Below, piece by piece: positions 36,256-45,059 of a stretch of 64,000 nucleotides of DNA. The notes below the pieces were generated by a model. The model made no database searches. It was given only the letters and a program-made list of their open reading frames with translations, and had not been told where the DNA came from. The stretch spans positions 992,001 through 1,056,000 of the forward strand of contig CAVXYA010000002.1 of NCBI GenBank assembly GCA_963765955.1, in the 5' to 3' direction. Numbering within the stretch: position 1 is the stretch's first letter; each line of letters begins with the position of its first letter. Source of the stretch: JAXDMK01 sp963765955. Lineage in GTDB: Bacteria; Actinomycetota; Acidimicrobiia; Acidimicrobiales; AC-14. A program made the position numbers and the translations under genes.

Positions 36256-37307
36256 GCCGAGGGTTTTGGGACGGGCGCCGAGTCCTGGTCACCGGACACA
36301 CCGGCTTCAAGGGCGCCTGGTTGGCTTTGTGGTTGCAACAACTGGGCGCGCATGTCACCGGATTGTCCCTGCCGCCGGAGGACCGACAAGGGGTGTTCTC
36401 CGCCCTTTCCCCTTGGCCGGAGCTCGATTCCCACCTGGCGGACATCAGGGACCGATCAGCGGTGGAGGCAATCTTCGCAGGGGGTGATCCGCAGACCGTG
36501 TTCCATCTCGCGGGCCAGTCGCTGGTACGCCGGGGGTACAGCGACCCTCTGGGCACCTTCGAGGTCAACCTGCTGGGAACTGCCCATGTCCTGCAGGCGT
36601 GCGGGCGCTCTCCTTCGTTGAGCGAGGTTGTCGTTGTCACGAGCGACAAGGTGTATGCCAACGTGGGCGACGGTCGGCCTTTCGTCGAGAGCGACCCGCT
36701 CGGGGGCGCCGATCCCTACAGCAGTTCGAAAGCCTGCGCCGAGATGGCGGTCTCGTCCTGGCGCGAGCCTTTGCTCCGACAGGGCGCCTTAGTGGCCACC
36801 GCGCGGGCAGGAAACGTGATCGGCGGCGGGGACCGGGCGGAGGATCGACTGCTTCCAGATCTCTGGCGCGCGCTCGAGGAACGCCGGCCCCTGCCGCTTC
36901 GCTATCCGGCGGCCATCCGGGCCTGGCAGTTCGTGCTCGAGCCCCTCCACGGATACCTCCTCCTGGCCGAGCACCTCTCTGCCGGCAGGGAGCATCCCCT
37001 TACGGCGGTGAACTTCGGGCCGACGCCCAACTCGTGCCGATCCGTCGTCGAGGTGGTCGAACGGGTCGTGGCGATTGCCGGCCGGGGCGAATGGGAGGCC
37101 CTCGCGGGCACACCGTTGCCCGAGGCGGGGGTCCTGCGGGTCGACCCGACGCTGGCCAGCGAGCGTCTCGGCTGGCGCCCGGTGCTGGCGCTCGATGTCG
37201 CCCTCGAGTGGACAGTGGAATGGTGGCGAGCCGCAGAGGCGGGCGAGGACATGCGCAAGGTTGCGACGAGCCAGATCGAGGCCTACGCGCGCCTTCTCCA
37301 GGCATGA
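36252..37307 (+). CDS. rfbG: CDP-glucose 4,6-dehydratase
   Basis: 351 residues from the ATG overlapping the rfbF stop. Rossmann VLVTGHTGFKGAWLALWLQQ is the RfbG signature. TSDKVYANV and PYSSSKACAEMAVSSW (Tyr-x3-Lys shape) form the catalytic site. ARAGNVIGGGDRAEDRLLPD and PIRAWQFVLEPLHGYL-like PAAIRAWQFVLEPLHGYL are family landmarks. It produces CDP-4-keto-6-deoxyglucose. The later enzymes that would finish a 3,6-dideoxy sugar (RfbH-type dehydrase) are not in the window. Confidence 0.95.
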   Translation: MSRGFWDGRRVLVTGHTGFKGAWLALWLQQLGAHVTGLSLPPEDRQGVFSALSPWPELDSHLADIRDRSAVEAIFAGGDPQTVFHLAGQSLVRRGYSDPLGTFEVNLLGTAHVLQACGRSPSLSEVVVVTSDKVYANVGDGRPFVESDPLGGADPYSSSKACAEMAVSSWREPLLRQGALVATARAGNVIGGGDRAEDRLLPDLWRALEERRPLPLRYPAAIRAWQFVLEPLHGYLLLAEHLSAGREHPLTAVNFGPTPNSCRSVVEVVERVVAIAGRGEWEALAGTPLPEAGVLRVDPTLASERLGWRPVLALDVALEWTVEWWRAAEAGEDMRKVATSQIEAYARLLQA

Positions 37308-37368
37308 CCGCAAGGCGCAGGACCGGGGCGGGGCGGGGCGGGGCCGGCGCGGCGGCAAGGTTGGGGAG

Positions 37369-38052
37369 ATGAAGCCGGATGTCTTCCTGGAACCTTTGCG
37401 CCGCGGGCGGACGACCGGGTCCGAGGGGGAGGTTCCGCTCTCGTCGGCCATTTGGGAGATCCACGCCATGGCGCTCTACCGGCTCGTGGAGAGTCGGCGA
37501 CCGGCCTCTGTGCTCGAGGTCGGGATGGGCCATGCCATCAGCACGCTGGCGATTCTGGGCGCCCTCGACGAGATCGGGAGTGGCAAGTTGGCGTCGATAG
37601 ATCCCAACCAATCAACCGATTGGAAGGGAGCCGGCCGACTCAGCGTTGAGCGGGCCGGCCTGGCCAGGTATCACACCGTCATCGAAGAGCCCGACTACCT
37701 TGCTCTCCCCACGCTGGTCCGCCAATCGCAGAAGATCGACTTGGCGTACATCGACGGGTGGCACACCTTCGACCATGTGTTGTTGGATGCGTTCTACATC
37801 GACAAGCTGCTCTCGCCAGGGGGCGTCATCGGCTTCAACGATTGCGGATTCCCAGCCGTACAAAAGGCGTTGCGCTGGTTTCGCAGGCACCGCAGGTATC
37901 ACGAGCTCGATGTCGGGCTCCCCATGAACTACGACGCATCCAGCCTGCCCCGATCCGTGGCCCGGCGGATCGTTCGTCGTCCGCAACAGGACCGCTACTT
38001 CGTCAAGACCGACGACTGGCTCCCGCCGTGGAACTATTCCCGGCGCTTTTGA
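37369..38052 (+). CDS. Class I SAM-dependent methyltransferase
   Basis: 227 residues from ATG 37369. VLEVGMGHAISTLAILGAL is the SAM loop. DLAYIDGWHTFDHVLLDAFY and LLSPGGVIGFNDCGFP carry the acidic and Asp-Cys features of Methyltransf_24-type enzymes. The end is basic. It follows rfbG after a 61-nt gap that includes a GGGGC-rich tract (37325-37345). It overlaps the convergent glycosyltransferase by 19 nt at the 3' end. Likely a sugar O-methyltransferase. Confidence 0.8.
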   Translation: MKPDVFLEPLRRGRTTGSEGEVPLSSAIWEIHAMALYRLVESRRPASVLEVGMGHAISTLAILGALDEIGSGKLASIDPNQSTDWKGAGRLSVERAGLARYHTVIEEPDYLALPTLVRQSQKIDLAYIDGWHTFDHVLLDAFYIDKLLSPGGVIGFNDCGFPAVQKALRWFRRHRRYHELDVGLPMNYDASSLPRSVARRIVRRPQQDRYFVKTDDWLPPWNYSRRF

Positions 38053-39284
38053 CGGATCACGTCGGGATCACGGCCGAGCGTCAGATTCCGGGAGTGGATT
38101 GCGTTCGCTTCGCCGAGCGATCGGTAGAGTTCCCATGTCCGATCGGCCATGTTGTCCCAGCTGTACTCCGAGGCGAACGATCTGAGTTTGTGCTCGAACT
38201 TATCAATGTCGTCGCCCACCCTTTGAAGAGCTTGCGACAATCCCTCGGGTGTGCCGTCCGCCGCCGTGGCGCCCAGCTCGAAGTCGTCGATCGCCTCACC
38301 CATGTCCCCCACCCTGGTCGCGACGACCGGCCGCCGGTAGGCGATGGCCATGGCCAGAACGGCACTGAACGCGGCGTAGGAGGGGCCGTAGGGCAGCGCG
38401 ACGATGTCGTTGGCGGTGAAGATGTCGGGCACGTCCGCGTCGGGTACGTAGTCGATCCGCCATGTGACCCGAGAGGCGATCCCGAGCGCCGCTGCCTCCG
38501 ACTGATACGTCTCCGGCGCGGGCTCGCTCGCCGCCGGGCGGCTGCCGACGACATGGAGATGGAAACGCCCGTCGTCGTCGAGGCTCAGCGCCCGCAGCAT
38601 GGCGGAGAGGCCCTTGTCGCGGCGCAACGACCCGAAGAACAGGATCGTGGTTTTGTCGTCGGGTAGCGACGCCTGCCGCCGCAGGAGGGCCCTGTCGGCG
38701 GTGGTCGGTTCGCCGTACCCGAACGGGCCGAACCGGATGACGGTCGGCGGAGCGGAGGGGGTCGGATAACGCCGCCGGTACTCCGTCCGGCTCCACGGGC
38801 CGTGGACGATGATCGCGTCGGACCCTGTGAAATGGTGTCGCCACTGCAGCGACAACAGGTCGGCGGGACCGATCCTCGGCTGCGGCAGGTCGTGCATGGC
38901 GGCGACCAGGGGCGTTCCCACGCGGCGGGCGGTGGCAACGACCCGGCCGGTCACCAGCGCCGCGCCCGAGAAGTGAACGATCGCCGGGCGCCGCTGGCAT
39001 AGCGCTCGCACGACGATCTGCTGGGCCCGGACCGACCGCTGCATGATCCGGGCTCCGTTGGCGAGCCGTGACTCCGAGCGGGGGCCCGGCCCTGGGAGCG
39101 TCGACAGGACCTGGCAGCCTTCCGGCCGAAAGGGGAAGTCCTCGGGGACGAGAAGGGTGACACTGGCAGGCCCAGGGGCGCGCCTGGCCAGCGCCTCGGC
39201 CAGGTAGTACGCATACCGCGCCGTCCCCCCGTGGGCCCATGGTTCGACGAGCAGGATCTCGGGTGCCGGCGAGACCCCGCTCAC
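38034..39284 (-). CDS. GT4-family glycosyltransferase
   Basis: 416 residues from GTG 39284, which overlaps the stop of the gene upstream as GTGA. N-terminal ILLVEPWAHGGTARYAYYLA is a clear GT-B acceptor loop. The donor domain has TTILFFGSLRRDKGLSAML and YAAFSAVLAMAIAYRRPVVA, where the usual E-x7-E is replaced by a Ser/Ala-rich form. It is coupled to the next gene upstream (39281-40549), so two consecutive linkages are likely made by this pair. Confidence 0.87.
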   Translation of the reverse strand: MSGVSPAPEILLVEPWAHGGTARYAYYLAEALARRAPGPASVTLLVPEDFPFRPEGCQVLSTLPGPGPRSESRLANGARIMQRSVRAQQIVVRALCQRRPAIVHFSGAALVTGRVVATARRVGTPLVAAMHDLPQPRIGPADLLSLQWRHHFTGSDAIIVHGPWSRTEYRRRYPTPSAPPTVIRFGPFGYGEPTTADRALLRRQASLPDDKTTILFFGSLRRDKGLSAMLRALSLDDDGRFHLHVVGSRPAASEPAPETYQSEAAALGIASRVTWRIDYVPDADVPDIFTANDIVALPYGPSYAAFSAVLAMAIAYRRPVVATRVGDMGEAIDDFELGATAADGTPEGLSQALQRVGDDIDKFEHKLRSFASEYSWDNMADRTWELYRSLGEANAIHSRNLTLGRDPDVIRQKRRE

Positions 39285-40549
39285 ATCCCGGCCCGATGTG
39301 CCGCCTGCAGGTCGTGCTCGATCACGTCCACCATGCGCTCGATGTCGTACTCCTCCACGACCCGCCGGCGCGCTCCCTGCGCCAGTCGATCCCCGAGCTC
39401 CGCGGAGCGCAGGAGGCGCACCGCCTTCGATGCGAGATCTCCGGCGTCGCCCCGCTCGAATCGAAGCCCCGTGGTCTCGCCGTCGACCACCTCCGCCGAA
39501 CCCCCGGCTGCGGAGCACAGCACAGGTAAGCCGCACGCCATGGCCTCCACCAGGACGATCCCGAAGGGCTCGTCCCACTCCGACGGGAACACGAGAAGTT
39601 GGTGATCGTGGTAGAGACGCACCAAAGCGGGCTGATTCTGCGGGCCGAGCATGGTGACCGCCTTCTCGATCCCCAGCCCTGCGGCGAACTCCGCCAGTTT
39701 GGCGGCATAGGAAGCCTCCACCGGTCCTGCGACCGTGAGGCGGCTGTCGGGCAGCTCGGACCTGATCATAGGCATGGCTGCCAAGAGGGTCTCGATGCCT
39801 TTGACTGGCACGACTCTGCCCACGAACAGCAGTGTTTTTCCATTCGCCGGACGGTCGGTAGGGGCCACGTACGGGAAGCGCCGAAGCTCGATCCCGTGGG
39901 GGACCACCCGCTCATGGGCGAGCCGGACACCATTGGCGCGAACGTCGGCAGCCATGTGCGCCGAATCAAAATGGACTACGAAAGGCGCGCTCGTCAGCCA
40001 TTTGGGGTACATGCGCCGGTGCATCGGATCCCAGAAGGCCTGCACGCATCGGTTCAACCGCCGTGACCGGGTGAGTGGTCTTTGGGCAAGGGTCTTGATT
40101 TGGTGGGCAAACCCGTCCGGGAGTCGCTCCCCGCTCAGCCACATCGAGAGCCAGTAATCGGCAACATAGATCGCCGTTGGGAATCGGCGGGTGAGCTCCG
40201 CCACGACCCGTAGGCACGTGCCTGTAATGCCCCAGAGGTACAGCACGTCGGGCTGGACGTCACGCACGATCCGACGGATCCGACGGCGGTCGATCATGTC
40301 GTACATCCATCCGCTGACGAGCAGCCGGCGGTTACCCGAGAATCGGTACCGCATGCTGCGATAGACGCCGGAACCAGTGCTGGGACGACCGCGCCGGGCG
40401 ACGACCGTGACCCGATGGCCCCGCGCTCGAAGCCGGTCAACGACCAACGCGCAGCTGCTCTCGTACCCGCCTTCGGCGTCGGGGGGAAAGCGGGCACTCA
40501 CCACGAGCACCGACAAACGGCCAGGGTCAGGCGGCTGCGTAGCGGTCAT
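39281..40549 (-). CDS. GT4-family glycosyltransferase
   Basis: 422 residues from ATG 40549. RLSVLVVSARFPPDAEGGYE is the typical start of family-4 transferases. KTLLFVGRVVPVKGIETLLA opens the donor-binding domain, and EWDEPFGIVLVEAMACG is the E-x7-E motif for the nucleotide-sugar phosphates. The frame is open to 40759, but that extension is unlike protein. It is divergent from the transferase at 40681 and the first gene of a two-gene minus-strand unit. Confidence 0.9.
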   Translation of the reverse strand: MTATQPPDPGRLSVLVVSARFPPDAEGGYESSCALVVDRLRARGHRVTVVARRGRPSTGSGVYRSMRYRFSGNRRLLVSGWMYDMIDRRRIRRIVRDVQPDVLYLWGITGTCLRVVAELTRRFPTAIYVADYWLSMWLSGERLPDGFAHQIKTLAQRPLTRSRRLNRCVQAFWDPMHRRMYPKWLTSAPFVVHFDSAHMAADVRANGVRLAHERVVPHGIELRRFPYVAPTDRPANGKTLLFVGRVVPVKGIETLLAAMPMIRSELPDSRLTVAGPVEASYAAKLAEFAAGLGIEKAVTMLGPQNQPALVRLYHDHQLLVFPSEWDEPFGIVLVEAMACGLPVLCSAAGGSAEVVDGETTGLRFERGDAGDLASKAVRLLRSAELGDRLAQGARRRVVEEYDIERMVDVIEHDLQAAHRAGM

Positions 40550-40666
40550 CTTTGCAACGCCCGACGAGCCGTCCTCTCCTTGTGCGCGGTCGCTCGCTCC
40601 GCCGTCCCCCAGCGACCGACCATACCGCGGGCATTTCGACCCGCGGCTGAACCGACGCTCAGGTCC

Positions 40667-40672
40667 TATGCT
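40667..40672 (+). promoter_or_regulatory. -10 box for the plus-strand unit starting at 40681
   Basis: TATGCT ends 8 nt before the GTG at 40681 in the divergent region. A leaderless start at 40681 fits the spacing. Confidence 0.45.
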
Positions 40673-40680
40673 GGCGACGG

Positions 40681-41913
40681 GTGGGATGTAGCCTCCTGTC
40701 GGCCGCGTTCCCGGCCGGACGCCTCTCTCGGAGCCCCGCCACCGTGCACCACACGACATCGAGCCCAGCGAGTGCCGTCCCCGTCGCCTTCCTGCTCGAA
40801 GTCCGCACCCCGTACCGCGACCAGTTGCTCTCGAGACTCGTCGATGACGGCGAACTCGACCTCTCGGTTCTCTATTGCACGGATTCGGAGCCGTGGCGGC
40901 TTTGGGAACTTGGAGGGGCGCCCTACCGCTCGACGACGCTCAAGGGCGTGGCTGGTGGGGGCCGCGCCGGCGGCTTCAACGCAAAGCTGAACCCTTCCGT
41001 GTGGCGGGCGCTGAGCGCTGCACGTCCCCGCGCCGTCATCCTCGGCGGCTACGCGCTGCCAACCAACCAGCTGGCGATGCTGTGGTGTAGGCGACACCGG
41101 GTGCCTTACCTGCTCCTCTGGGAGTCCCACGACCTCGACCCCCGAGGGGTCTTGCGACGGGCAGTGGCATGGGCGCCATCAACCATTGCCTTACAGGGCG
41201 CAGCCGCCATGCTCCCGGCCAGCTCGCGGGCCCGCGACCGGCTCCTCCGGTCGGGTTTCCCGTCTGCCCGGTTGTACGTCCTTCCCAACGCGCCCGACGT
41301 GCGCTCGATCGCACGGGCGGTAAAGCGTCCGCACATATCGGACCGCCATCCGCCGACCTTCCTCTTCAGTGGCCGGCTCGTGGCGAGCAAAGACGTTTCG
41401 TCGTTGCTCCAGGCATTCGCACGAGTGCAGAAGGAGATCGCCGACGCCCGGCTCGTCATCACCGGCAGCGGCCCCCTAGAACTCGATCTCAAGACAATGG
41501 TCTCCGCGCTCGGCATAGGCCATGTGAGTTTCAAGGGATTCCTTCAGGCCGATGACCTGCTCAAGGAGTATGCCGCGGCCGACGTCTTCGTCCTCCCGTC
41601 CCGCGAGGAGCCCTTTGGCGTCGTCGTGATGGAAGCGATGGCGGCTGGAATGCCGGTGGTTGTCTCGGACCGGGTCGGGTGCGCGTCCGATCTGGTTGAT
41701 CCGTCGTGCGGCGCGGTGTTCCCGGCGGGAGACGTCGAACAGTTGGCGGCCGCCATGCTGGCTCTGGCCTCCGACCCGGTCCGATGCTCCGAAATGGGCG
41801 ACGCGGCGAGGGCGGCCGTCATGAGATGGGACATCGAGTATTGCGCCCGAACCGTGCACCAGGCTGTCAAGGACGCGTTGCGTCCTGCGGACAGCACCAT
41901 GAGCGAAGCCTGA
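40681..41913 (+). CDS. GT4-family glycosyltransferase
   Basis: 410 residues from GTG 40681, or 389 from GTG 40744; the first is favoured by the promoter spacing, the second by protein conservation. PVAFLLEVRTPYRDQLLSRL begins the acceptor domain. TFLFSGRLVASKDVSSLLQA and SREEPFGVVVMEAMAAGMPV (E-x7-E) form the donor domain. It probably elongates the lipid-linked oligosaccharide. It is followed after 1 nt by the asnB start. Confidence 0.88.
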   Translation: MGCSLLSAAFPAGRLSRSPATVHHTTSSPASAVPVAFLLEVRTPYRDQLLSRLVDDGELDLSVLYCTDSEPWRLWELGGAPYRSTTLKGVAGGGRAGGFNAKLNPSVWRALSAARPRAVILGGYALPTNQLAMLWCRRHRVPYLLLWESHDLDPRGVLRRAVAWAPSTIALQGAAAMLPASSRARDRLLRSGFPSARLYVLPNAPDVRSIARAVKRPHISDRHPPTFLFSGRLVASKDVSSLLQAFARVQKEIADARLVITGSGPLELDLKTMVSALGIGHVSFKGFLQADDLLKEYAAADVFVLPSREEPFGVVVMEAMAAGMPVVVSDRVGCASDLVDPSCGAVFPAGDVEQLAAAMLALASDPVRCSEMGDAARAAVMRWDIEYCARTVHQAVKDALRPADSTMSEA

Positions 41914-41914
41914 C

Positions 41915-43738
41915 GTGTGCGGGTTGGTCGGGGTGGTCGGCATCGACGACAGGCGAGCCCGCGTTGCTGTCGAACGAGCCCTCGGAAGGCTTCGCCATCG
42001 CGGGCCCGACGCGTTCCACGTGCGCTCACTGAGCACCAACTCGGTGCAGTGCACCCTTGGCCATGCCCGCCTGCGCATCATCGACACCGAGCCAACGGCG
42101 GATCAACCGTTGCCGAACGCCGACGAGTCCACATGGGTGGTCTACAACGGCGAGCTGTACAACCACGTCGAGTTGCGACGGGAACTGGAGGAGGCGGGAT
42201 ACCGCTTCCGGACCCGAACCGACACCGAGGTTCTCGTGCACTTGTACGACCATGTCGGAGCTGAGCCGGCGCGGATGCTCGAGCGGCTCCGAGGCATGTT
42301 CGCCTTCGCCCTGTTCGACCGGAAACGCGGGCGCCTGCTCCTTGCCCGCGACCGCCTCGGCATCAAGCCGCTCTACTGGGCGACGCCCAGCGGCGCCCTG
42401 GCCTTCGCGTCGGAGGTCCGGGCTCTCGCCGCCACCGGTCTCGTCGACGGAGGCCCCGACGAGGACGCCGTTCGAGGCTACCTGCTTTGGGGCGTGGTGC
42501 AGGGACCGCGCACCATTCTCGCCGGAATCAGTCAGGTGGGGGCGGGTTCGTATCTCCTCTGGGAAAACGGCCAGGCCTCCCACCGGCGTTGGTGGCGTCC
42601 GGCGGTGTCGTCGATCGCAACCACCCACGACGAGGTGCGTGAACAGGTGTCGGAGGTCCTACGCGATTCAGTCCGCCGGCATCTGGTGGCCGACCGTCCG
42701 GTGGGCGTGTTCCTCTCGAGCGGCGTCGACTCCTCCGCCGTCACCGCCATCGCAGCAGATGTCGCTACGGGGCCGGTACGGACCCTGACTGTGTCTCTTC
42801 CGGGATCGTCGCTGGACGAGGGCGAAGCGGCCGCCGCGTTCGCTCGCCGCGTCGGGGTCGACCACGAGCACGTAGCTGTCGAAGGCTTCGACATGGCTCA
42901 AGATCTTCCACAAGTCCTGCGGTCGATGGACCAGCCCACATCGGATGGCGTCAACAGCTGGTTCGTGTCGCGCGCCGCCAGCCAGGCCGGACTGGTCGTC
43001 GTGCTGACAGGGGTGGGCGGCGACGAGCTTTTCGGCGGCTACCCGACGTTCCGGATGGTGCCCAGAACCGCACGCGCCTTGCACGCCATCCACGCCGTAC
43101 CCCCACGGGTTCGGGCCAAGGCCGTATCCTGGGAGAGTCGCCGACGGCCTGGTGGGCGGCTCGTGCGGGTCATGGATTCCGCACCCGGCTACGGCGGCGC
43201 CTATCGGGCGGTTCGAGGACTCTTCGCCGCGGGTGAACTCGGGGCCGCCCGGCCGGTGGACGCGGCGACGGTTAGCATCGCGACCGCGCTGTCACCCCAC
43301 GACAGGGTGACACTTCTCGAGCTCGCCAACTATCAGTCGAACCAACTGTTGCGAGACACCGACCAGATGTCGATGGCCCACTCGCTCGAGGCACGGGTTC
43401 CGCTCCTCGACGACGAGGTGGTGGCGACTTGCCTGACCATTCCCAGCGCGCTGAGGACGATGCCGGGTAAACGGCTTCTCCGTGAGGCAGCCGGGCTGCC
43501 GGCGACGCTGACCAAGCGCCCCTTCACCCTTCCCTTCGCTGAGTGGCTCCAGACAGATCTTCGCGACACCGTGCGCCACGCGCTGCTCTCCACCGACGGC
43601 GCGCTCGCCACCGTGGTGCCGCAGGAGCTGTGCCAGCGGGTGTGGGAAGGCTTCGAGACCGGAAAGACCCACTGGTCGAAACCGTGGGCCCTTGCCGTCC
43701 TCCGCCTGTGGCCCGCTGCCAACGGGCTGTCGTGGTGA
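41915..43738 (+). CDS. asnB: Glutamine-hydrolysing asparagine synthetase family amidotransferase
   Basis: 607 residues. Unlike the lasso cyclase, the nucleophile is present: the GTG start is followed by CGLVGVVG, so Cys is at the processed N-terminus. Glutaminase domain: RGPDAFHV, then STWVVYNGELYNH and RDRLGIKPLYW. Synthetase domain: VFLSSGVDSSAV (SGGxDS-type ATP loop), LTGVGGDELFGGYP and LRDTDQMSMAHSLEARVPLL. In surface-glycan clusters such proteins often amidate sugar acids or other glycan carboxylates rather than make asparagine (inference). It sits between two glycosyltransferase genes. Confidence 0.92.
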   Translation: MCGLVGVVGIDDRRARVAVERALGRLRHRGPDAFHVRSLSTNSVQCTLGHARLRIIDTEPTADQPLPNADESTWVVYNGELYNHVELRRELEEAGYRFRTRTDTEVLVHLYDHVGAEPARMLERLRGMFAFALFDRKRGRLLLARDRLGIKPLYWATPSGALAFASEVRALAATGLVDGGPDEDAVRGYLLWGVVQGPRTILAGISQVGAGSYLLWENGQASHRRWWRPAVSSIATTHDEVREQVSEVLRDSVRRHLVADRPVGVFLSSGVDSSAVTAIAADVATGPVRTLTVSLPGSSLDEGEAAAAFARRVGVDHEHVAVEGFDMAQDLPQVLRSMDQPTSDGVNSWFVSRAASQAGLVVVLTGVGGDELFGGYPTFRMVPRTARALHAIHAVPPRVRAKAVSWESRRRPGGRLVRVMDSAPGYGGAYRAVRGLFAAGELGAARPVDAATVSIATALSPHDRVTLLELANYQSNQLLRDTDQMSMAHSLEARVPLLDDEVVATCLTIPSALRTMPGKRLLREAAGLPATLTKRPFTLPFAEWLQTDLRDTVRHALLSTDGALATVVPQELCQRVWEGFETGKTHWSKPWALAVLRLWPAANGLSW

Positions 43739-43743
43739 GCTGA

Positions 43744-44913
43744 ATGCGGGTTGTCATTACAGTCGCCTCGCTCGCGCCCGAGTATGGGGGTCCGTCGGCG
43801 AAGGCATTGAACCTCGCATCCGCCTTGCTTGAGTTCGGCCATGACGTTTCGGTATTCGGTGGCGGTCAAGGGCAGGTCGGAGGAACCGGCCTCGGTTCTA
43901 TCGGTCGGTTCCACGGCACTCCAATCCCGAGGCACCTCGCACCGGCCCTGCGCGCCGTTCGGGCCTGTGACGTGTTGCATGTGCTCGGCGTCCGGGATCC
44001 GGTCGGGACGACCGCTGCGCTCGCGGCCCGGATGTGTCGGGTGCCGTATGTGGTCGAGCCGGCCGGCATGCTTCAGCCCCGCCTGCGCAGCTTCTTGGTA
44101 AAGCGGGCGTACGATTTGGTCGCCGGAAATCGCGTCATCCGCGGCGCCACGATCGTGGTCGCCACGTCGGCACCGGAGGGTCGCGAACTGGCGGCCGCGG
44201 GCGTCGATTCGTCCCGGATCTGCCTGCGATATAACGGTGTTGACCTCTCCAGCCTCTTCCCGCTTCCCGTCCGGGGCTCTTTGCGTGGACGGCTAGGGAT
44301 TCCCGCCGAGGCCCCGCTCCTGCTTACAGTCGGGCGCATCGCCGCCATCAAGGGGTTGGAGCACATCGCCGAGGCGATAGCGCGCGTTCCGGACGCCTAC
44401 TGGGTCGTGGCCGGACCCGACGAGGAGGACGGCACGCTGGCGCTGTTGCGCCGAACCATTCGTGCCCTCGACTTAAACGACCGAGTGACAATTCTCACCG
44501 AAGGGCTGTGGGGGGGCGCTAAAGCAGAGGCGCTGGCCGACGCCGATGCCTTCTGCATGGCTTCCGCCAATGAGAGCTTCGGCACGGCGGCCGCCGAGGC
44601 GGCGTGCGCTGGGCTGCCGCTCGCGATCGCCGAGCATTGCGGCGTCCTCGATTGCTTGGAGCCGACTGCATTGAGGACGTTTCGGTACGGAGACATCGAC
44701 GGGATCACGGCCGCCGTTACCTGGGCTTTACACGATCCGGACGGCAGGCGGGCAGGGGCGGAGGCGGCCAGGAGCATTCGAGATCGGCTCGATTGGATGG
44801 CGGTCGTGCGGCAGCAGGTTGCCATCTACAATGCTGCTCGGGCGCGTCCGCGACGCGCCACCCCTAAGAAGCGAGAACAACACACGCTCCTGCCACAAAG
44901 GAATGAGTACTGA
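43744..44913 (+). CDS. GT4-family glycosyltransferase
   Basis: 389 residues. VVITVASLAPEYGGPSAKAL is the acceptor-side loop. APLLLTVGRIAAIKGLEHIA and NESFGTAAAEAACAGLPLA make up the donor-binding domain (EX7E-like). It starts 5 nt after asnB and ends the operon that begins at 40681. The tail is basic (RARPRRATPKKRE), perhaps for membrane contact. The next gene is convergent. Confidence 0.88.
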   Translation: MRVVITVASLAPEYGGPSAKALNLASALLEFGHDVSVFGGGQGQVGGTGLGSIGRFHGTPIPRHLAPALRAVRACDVLHVLGVRDPVGTTAALAARMCRVPYVVEPAGMLQPRLRSFLVKRAYDLVAGNRVIRGATIVVATSAPEGRELAAAGVDSSRICLRYNGVDLSSLFPLPVRGSLRGRLGIPAEAPLLLTVGRIAAIKGLEHIAEAIARVPDAYWVVAGPDEEDGTLALLRRTIRALDLNDRVTILTEGLWGGAKAEALADADAFCMASANESFGTAAAEAACAGLPLAIAEHCGVLDCLEPTALRTFRYGDIDGITAAVTWALHDPDGRRAGAEAARSIRDRLDWMAVVRQQVAIYNAARARPRRATPKKREQHTLLPQRNEY

Positions 44914-45059
44914 CGAATCGGAACCCGCCCAGAGAACGGGAGCCTTGGCTGGGACTCCGAGGATGAGAAGTGGGGTGAATAGACCACTGGCTTGACATGA
45001 CATGATGCAGAGGTGGTCTCACGCAGTGAGCGATTCGTAGCCGCGGAGCAGTACAAGCA